NCBI GenBank assembly: GCA_029260555.1
Contig: JAJDCZ010000025.1
Location: forward strand, 1 to 64,000
From: Phycisphaerales bacterium
GTDB lineage: Bacteria > Planctomycetota > Phycisphaerae > Phycisphaerales > UBA1924
Length of the DNA: 64,000 nt
Direction of reading: 5' to 3'
In this document: piece after piece, positions 59,748 to 64,000 of the stretch
How the letters are laid out: each line of letters begins with the position of its first letter
How positions within the stretch are numbered: position 1 is the stretch's first letter
The notes under the pieces: generated by a model
Told to the model about the DNA's origin: nothing
Database searches by the model: none
Seen by the model: the letters and a program-made list of their open reading frames with translations, nothing else
Made by a program: the position numbers and the translations under genes

Positions 59748-60038
59748 TCAGTTACCGATCACACCCAGCAGCTCTGATTCACGAAGGATCAGATGCGTAT
59801 CGCCTTTGATCTCGACCTCAGTGCCTGCATACTTGCCATAGACAACAGTGTCACCTTTGGAAACTGAAAGAGCAGCGGTCTTGCCGTTGTCCATGCGTTT
59901 ACCTGGACCTGTCGCTACAACCTTGCCCTGCATGGGTTTTTCCTTAGCACCCTCGGGCAAGTAAATTCCCGAAGCGGTGCGAGTCTCAGGCACTGCAGGT
60001 AGAACAAGCACGCGGTCTTCAAGTGGTCTAACTTTCAT
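59748..60038 (-). CDS. groES: 10-kDa co-chaperonin GroES
   Basis: GroES caps the GroEL ring. The 96-residue product has the start K-V-R-P-L-E-D-R-V-L-V, the mobile loop T-A-S-G-I-Y-L-P near 22-29, and V-V-A-T-G-P-G near 41-47, then G-D-T-V-V-Y-G-K-Y-A-G-T-E-V near 62-75. AGGAG before the ATG at 60038 sets the start. It lies between two groEL genes, an order of groEL-groES-groEL that differs from the usual groES-groEL. Confidence 0.95.
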   Translation of the reverse strand: MKVRPLEDRVLVLPAVPETRTASGIYLPEGAKEKPMQGKVVATGPGKRMDNGKTAALSVSKGDTVVYGKYAGTEVEIKGDTHLILRESELLGVIGN

Positions 60039-60138
60039 ATCAATACTCCTTAGCATGTATTTCATTAAGGCTGACAAGCGATGCCTGCCAACCAAGATTT
60101 TATTTATCCAAGCGTAACAAGAATCTCGTCAGCTTCCT

Positions 60139-61914
60139 TTAGAACCCCATGCCGCCCATACCAGGCATGCCGCCCATTCCACCCATGCCAGGCATTCCAC
60201 CGCCCATACCGCCCATTCCTCCCATACCGCCAGGCATGCCACCGCCTGCTGAACCATGGTCGTGTGCATCATCCTTGTCGCCGGGTTTTTCAGTGACAAT
60301 ACAGTCCGCCGCCAGCAGAATCACCGAAACACTGGCCGCATTGATCAGTGCACAACGATCGACCTTGGCAGGTGTGATCACGCCATCGCTCAGCAGGTTG
60401 GTGTATTTGCCCGTCAATGCGTTAAAGCCAAAGCCGTTTGAATCATTCTCTTCAACCTTGGAAACAACCACGGTTCCCTTCTCGCCAGCATTATCCGCGA
60501 TGGTCTGCAAAGGCACTGCCAGTGCGTTGTAAACAACATCCATACCCGCAGCCACATCGTAACGAACATGCCCGATGTCATCTGCTGTGATCTCTTTGCT
60601 CTTGGCGTAGACCGCTTTCCACTCGCGGAGATTCTCAATCGTTGTGCGTGCACGAATAAAGCTGGTTCCGCCGCCGGGCACGATGCCCTCTGCAAGCGCT
60701 GCCCGCGTTGCATGCAAAGCATCCTCAACGCGTGCTTTCTTTTCTTTAAGCTCTGCCTCTGATGCTGCACCAACATTGACCTGTGCCACGCCGCCAGCCA
60801 GCTTGGCAAGCCGTTCCTGAAGCTTCTCGCGATCATAATCGCTGGTCGTATTCTCGATCTCACGGCGGATCTGGGTGATGCGATCCTGAATGTCGCTGGT
60901 CATCCCCGCACCTTCAATAATGGTGGTGTTATCTGCATCAACTTCAATCTTCTTGGCCATGCCGAGTTGAGCAATCTCGACATTCTCAAGGTCGATGCCC
61001 AGATCCTTCATGATCGGCTCTGCACCTGTGAGCACCGCAAGATCCTCAAGCATGGCTTTGCGACGATCGCCATAACCCGGAGCCTTGACCGCCACAACCT
61101 GAAGCGTGCCTCGCAGTTTGTTAATGACCAGCGTACTCAGTGCTTCGCCCGTAATGTCTTCTGCGATGATCAGCAGCGGCTTCTTAGCCTGCATGACCTT
61201 CTCCAGCAAAGGCACAAGCGTGTTGACGCTGTCGATTTTGTCTTCATGGATCAACACCAGGCATTTGTCAAACTCGACGCACATGTCGTCAGCATTGGTG
61301 ACGAAGTTGGGAGAGAGAAAACCACGGTCAAACTGCATGCCTTCGACAACGGTAACTTCGGTCTCAAGACCCTTGCCTTCTTCAACGGTGATCACGCCAT
61401 CTTTGCCGACCTTCTCAAAGGCGTTGGCCATGATCTTGCCGACCTCGGGGTCGTTGTTGGCCGAAATGGTTGCGACATTCTGGATGTCCGCTTTGCCTTT
61501 GACAGGCGTTGACAACTCGTCGATCTGATCAGCAACTGCCTGGACAGCGACTTTCACGCCTCGGACCAGAGCGTTGGCATCAACACCTGCTGCGATGTGG
61601 CGAAGGCCGCCTTTGAACATCGCCTCTGCCAGCACGGTGGCGGTGGTTGTACCATCGCCAGCATCGTCGCTGGTCTTGCTGGCTGCCTCTTTGACAAGCA
61701 GGGCACCCATGTTCTCCGCCTTGTCACGAAGTTCGATCTCCTCAGCGACGGTGACGCCGTCTTTGGTGACGGTGGGGCCGCCCCACGATTTGTCAATAAT
61801 CGCGTTGCGTCCCTTGGGGCCAAGTGTGCACTTGACCGCACGGGCCAGCTTTTCAACACCTGCCAGGAGGGCTTGCCTTGCGTCAACATCAAAGGTCAGT
61901 TCTTTGGTCGCCAT
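60139..61914 (-). CDS. groEL1: 60-kDa chaperonin GroEL, first copy
   Basis: The 591-residue protein is longer than typical GroEL (about 545). Motifs are L-G-P-K-G-R-N near 32-38, [10 protein letters not shown] near 87-96, and G-G-G-T near 408-411. The C terminus (about 555-591) is an extended G-G-M/G-M-P-G repeat tail, which suits the disordered tail inside the cage. The canonical ATP loop is intact. GGAG is about 9 bases before the ATG. It is the first gene of the chaperone run. I see no CIRCE-like inverted repeat upstream, so the control site is unknown. Confidence 0.95.
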   Translation of the reverse strand: MATKELTFDVDARQALLAGVEKLARAVKCTLGPKGRNAIIDKSWGGPTVTKDGVTVAEEIELRDKAENMGALLVKEAASKTSDDAGDGTTTATVLAEAMFKGGLRHIAAGVDANALVRGVKVAVQAVADQIDELSTPVKGKADIQNVATISANNDPEVGKIMANAFEKVGKDGVITVEEGKGLETEVTVVEGMQFDRGFLSPNFVTNADDMCVEFDKCLVLIHEDKIDSVNTLVPLLEKVMQAKKPLLIIAEDITGEALSTLVINKLRGTLQVVAVKAPGYGDRRKAMLEDLAVLTGAEPIMKDLGIDLENVEIAQLGMAKKIEVDADNTTIIEGAGMTSDIQDRITQIRREIENTTSDYDREKLQERLAKLAGGVAQVNVGAASEAELKEKKARVEDALHATRAALAEGIVPGGGTSFIRARTTIENLREWKAVYAKSKEITADDIGHVRYDVAAGMDVVYNALAVPLQTIADNAGEKGTVVVSKVEENDSNGFGFNALTGKYTNLLSDGVITPAKVDRCALINAASVSVILLAADCIVTEKPGDKDDAHDHGSAGGGMPGGMGGMGGMGGGMPGMGGMGGMPGMGGMGF

Positions 61915-62465
61915 GAGTGATTACTCCATTTCTCATTCTTGAGTCTGTCGATCAACCGCTGTTTCTATCCGCCCGGCCTGAGCCCGGCACCAACAGCGTA
62001 TATCTACAACGATTACCCCCATCCTCATGCAAGGCTGATGCCATCACCCAATCCCCCCGCACAAGGCGTCAGATCCGCTGACAATGTGAAGCAATAGACA
62101 CAAACCCACCATATCCCTGCCAGCACGAGGCGATCCCAGCCCCCAGCCTGCCAGGTTGGCAGTCTCCTGTTGGTACTCCCACTAAAGCGGGCAGGAAGAG
62201 GGAACAAGGGAGAGAGGGGGGGAGGGAGGGGGGTCTTTGAGTCGTGCGTGGCTTTATGTATCCGTGCCACAGACCGGTCTTCCGGTCAGTGTTCTTGAAC
62301 ACCCCACCCCCACCCCCACCCCCACCCCCACTCCACCCCATGCCCAGGTACTGACCTGAGGACAGGTCTGTGGCACACCCACCCCTCTGCCCCAGATCCG
62401 TGTGCCACGCACAGGGAGGGGGGGCGAGTCTTCGAGTCGTGTGTGTCTTGTGTTTCCGCTGTGGC
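61915..62465. other. Gap with G-rich tract, microsatellite and nested inverted repeats
   Basis: No gene is visible. A G/A-rich tract runs at about 62197-62235, and a CCCCCA-type microsatellite at about 62303-62338. The latter lies inside an inverted repeat (see separate entry). The promoter of groEL1 should be near 61920-62000, but I see no sigma32- or CIRCE-like site. Confidence 0.5.
62264..62376. repeat. 27-base inverted repeat around a CCCCCA microsatellite
   Basis: Arms at 62264-62290 and 62350-62376 match in about 24 of 27 positions, with an exact 12-base outer part GTGCCACAGACC/GGTCTGTGGCAC. The spacer is a CCCCCA-type tandem repeat. Outside it, GTGCGTGGC (62244-62252) is mirrored by GCCACGCAC (62404-62412), and the latter begins the 19-base segment also found at 2835-2853. 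The nested design resembles a dispersed hairpin element; its mobility is not shown. Confidence 0.6.
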
Positions 62466-63821
62466 CTACGGGCAGCCCACATCAAAGAGTCTGATGAACT
62501 CAAAGAAGTCCAGCACATCAACGATGCCGTTGCTGGTCAGGTCGGCGGCGAGATCGCCTGCATCAAAGAGGCGGATGAACTCGAAGAAGTCCAGCACATC
62601 GACAATGCCGTCGCCGGTGAGATCAACCGGGCATGCTTTGACCGTGATGCACTCGTTGAGCAGCACGCTGATGTCATCGCTGAACTCGTTGGACACGGCC
62701 ATGTCCAGATCGCCGTCACCGTCAACATCACCAAGCATGATGCTCACCGACGCGTTGCCCACGGGGTAGCGAGTATCAGTTGCAAATGTACCGTCACCAT
62801 TGTTGAGCAGCACGCTCGTGTCGCCGCCGGCGTTGGCGACGGCCATGTCCAGGTCGCCATCGCCATCAACATCTCCAAGCGTGATGCCCCGCGGTGAAAC
62901 CCCCGCGGCGTAGCGGATCTGCGCTGCGAATGTGCCATCGCCGTTGTTGAGCAGCACACTCGCGTCGTTTGGTGCCTGGTTGGCGGTGGCCATGTCCAGA
63001 TCGCCGTCGCCGTCAACATCACCAAGCGTGACGCGCCGCGGCTGATCCCCAACGGCGTAGAGGGTCTGCGTTGCGAATGTGCCGTCGCCATTGTTGAGCA
63101 GCACGCTCGCGTCATCGCTGCCGAAATTGGCGACGACCATATCCAGGTCGCCGTCGCCGTCAACATCACCAAGCTTGAGGCTCGTCGGCCGAGTGCCCGC
63201 GCCGTAGGGGGTCTGCGTTGCGAATGTACCATCGCCATTGTTCAGCAGTATGCTGGTGTTGGCGCCGATATCATTTGCCACAGCCATGTCCAGATCGCCA
63301 TCGCCGTCAAGATCACCGAGCCTGACACTCCGGGGCGAGAACCCAGGGGTGTAGCGGACCTCCGTTGCAAATGTGCCGTCGCCATTGTTGAGCAGCACGC
63401 TCGCGTCGTGGCCGAGGGCGTTCACCGTGACCATATCCAGATCGCCATCGCCGTCAATATCACCGAGTGTCATGCCAATCGGCCCGTCGCCCGTGGCGTA
63501 GCGGATCTGCGCTGCGAATGTCCCATCGCCATTGTTGAACAGCACGCTCGTGTCATCGTCTTGAAAATTGGCCACGGTCATGTCCAGGTCGCCGTCGCCG
63601 TCAACATCACCAAGCGTGACGCTCCGCGTCGAATTACCCGCGGCATAGCGGGTCTCGGGGGCAAATGTCGCATCACAGGTCTGTCCTGCTGCAGCGGGGG
63701 CGAGCACGATTGCCAGTGCCAACATTGCCAAAGCAGACTGGAGCAAATGATTTGTGCAAGAACGCCGCCTCGCGTGGATAGAGAGGGGCATAGAAGGGGG
63801 GTGCGAGGGGGGGATGAACAT
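62466..63821 (-). CDS. Secreted VCBS/FG-GAP repeat protein with double dockerin-type tail
   Basis: The 451-residue product has a signal peptide ending near residue 46 (A-P-A-A-A-G-Q). Seven repeats of about 51 residues follow, each with L-G-D-V-D-G-D-G-D-L-D-M and L-L-N-N-G-D-G-T-F-A, giving seven Ca2+-binding loops and probably a seven-bladed propeller. The tail holds two dockerin repeats with the core D-L-T-G-D-G-I-V-D-V-L-D-F-F and D-L-T-S-N-G-I-V-D-V-L-D-F-F and ends in V-G-C-P. An ATG at 63791 is an alternative start. GAGAGA and the -10/-35 pair upstream favour 63821. A role in surface binding is likely, the ligand unknown. Confidence 0.82.
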   Translation of the reverse strand: MFIPPSHPPSMPLSIHARRRSCTNHLLQSALAMLALAIVLAPAAAGQTCDATFAPETRYAAGNSTRSVTLGDVDGDGDLDMTVANFQDDDTSVLFNNGDGTFAAQIRYATGDGPIGMTLGDIDGDGDLDMVTVNALGHDASVLLNNGDGTFATEVRYTPGFSPRSVRLGDLDGDGDLDMAVANDIGANTSILLNNGDGTFATQTPYGAGTRPTSLKLGDVDGDGDLDMVVANFGSDDASVLLNNGDGTFATQTLYAVGDQPRRVTLGDVDGDGDLDMATANQAPNDASVLLNNGDGTFAAQIRYAAGVSPRGITLGDVDGDGDLDMAVANAGGDTSVLLNNGDGTFATDTRYPVGNASVSIMLGDVDGDGDLDMAVSNEFSDDISVLLNECITVKACPVDLTGDGIVDVLDFFEFIRLFDAGDLAADLTSNGIVDVLDFFEFIRLFDVGCP

Positions 63822-63867
63822 ATGTATATCTCTCGTTTGAGTAGTAACTTACAGAATATGTAGCCCT

Positions 63868-63896
63868 ATTCTATAAAATAACCATGAGAGGCACAA
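63868..63896 (-). promoter_or_regulatory. Candidate promoter of the VCBS repeat gene
   Basis: On the minus strand TTGTGC (63891-63896) and TAGAAT (63868-63873) are separated by 17 bases, close to sigma70 spacing. The -10 element lies about 47 bases before the ATG at 63821. The rest of the window to 64000 shows no gene. Confidence 0.45.
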
Positions 63897-64000
63897 CCCT
63901 TAATGCTGAAGAACATGAAAACATTCCCGGCAGAGCCTATTTCATTCATTCTTGCCACACGAGAGCATAATCATGGCGCGGGAAGGGAGAGGAAGGGAGC

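Noticed and set aside
61915-62020. CIRCE operator before groEL1
   Set aside because: I looked for TTAGCACTC-N9-GAGTGCTAA or close variants and found none, here or before groES and dnaJ.
62370-62897. 175-codon plus-strand frame with repeating residues
   Set aside because: Its repeats mirror the VCBS and dockerin repeats of the minus-strand gene; composition is that of a shadow.
62700-63700. CRISPR-like evenly spaced repeats
   Set aside because: The period of about 153 bases is in frame and encodes VCBS repeats; repeat and spacer lengths do not fit a CRISPR array.

Overview
The window looks like chromosomal DNA of a planctomycete of the class Phycisphaerae, or a close relative. The basis is inference from gene content: three secreted proteins end in a Phycisphaerae-style dockerin tail (D-x-N/T-x-D/N-G-x-V-D-V-L-D-F/Y-F...-C-P at the very C terminus), one secreted protein ends in a PEP-CTERM-like anchor with a poly-Arg end, two groEL genes flank a groES, and an 11-gene nuo operon lacks nuoEFG. 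There is no rRNA, CRISPR array, prophage or intact insertion sequence. One tRNA gene, tRNA-Gly(UCC), is present. Base composition is moderate, and many intergenic gaps hold C-rich or G-rich tracts.

Layout. 1-5.1 kb: a short FG-GAP/dockerin protein, an unknown multi-pass membrane protein, a truncated GIY-YIG gene, and two nucleotide-sugar enzymes (UDP-glucuronate decarboxylase, HldD-like epimerase). 5.2-14.2 kb: an isolated atpC, a PEP-CTERM protein, a DinB-like gene, a ThiF/MoeB-like E1 enzyme, rpsG-rpsL, a MazG-like pyrophosphohydrolase, a membrane-bound RsbU-type phosphatase, a PduO-type cobalamin adenosyltransferase and recJ. 14.2-24.3 kb: a minus-strand pseudopilin/secretin cluster (HEAT protein, two GspG-like and one GspH-like pseudopilins, two small proteins, a secretin and a TPR lipoprotein) with structured leader DNA and a divergent HTH-receiver regulator. 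24.3-28.7 kb: a PLP decarboxylase, an alkyltransferase, an M24 peptidase, tRNA-Gly and a 5'-truncated rtcA.

28.8-44.5 kb is the energy block: a very large fused pyruvate:ferredoxin oxidoreductase, a divergent unknown gene, then nuoABCDHIJKLMN in one tightly overlapping operon. Without NuoEFG the complex may take electrons from ferredoxin, which the neighbouring oxidoreductase would supply; this is inference. 45-53.4 kb: a dockerin-tailed secreted protein, an orphan dockerin tail on the other strand, a QueC-like protein, an S10 carboxypeptidase, a CDGSH-like protein, a MoxR ATPase, a zinc-ribbon membrane protein and SppA.

53.4-61.9 kb is a long co-directional stress block read right to left: groEL1, groES, groEL2, dnaJ, grpE, an FmdB-like zinc ribbon, then two paralogous propeller-like proteins on either side of acpS. 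The window ends with a nested inverted repeat around a CCCCCA microsatellite and a seven-repeat VCBS/FG-GAP protein with a double dockerin tail.

The most unusual items are the compact secretin/pseudopilin cluster with its structured leader, the NuoEFG-less complex I beside an oversized oxidoreductase, the C-terminal Cys-Pro dockerin tails including a free-standing remnant, and the paralog-acpS-paralog arrangement in the chaperone run.
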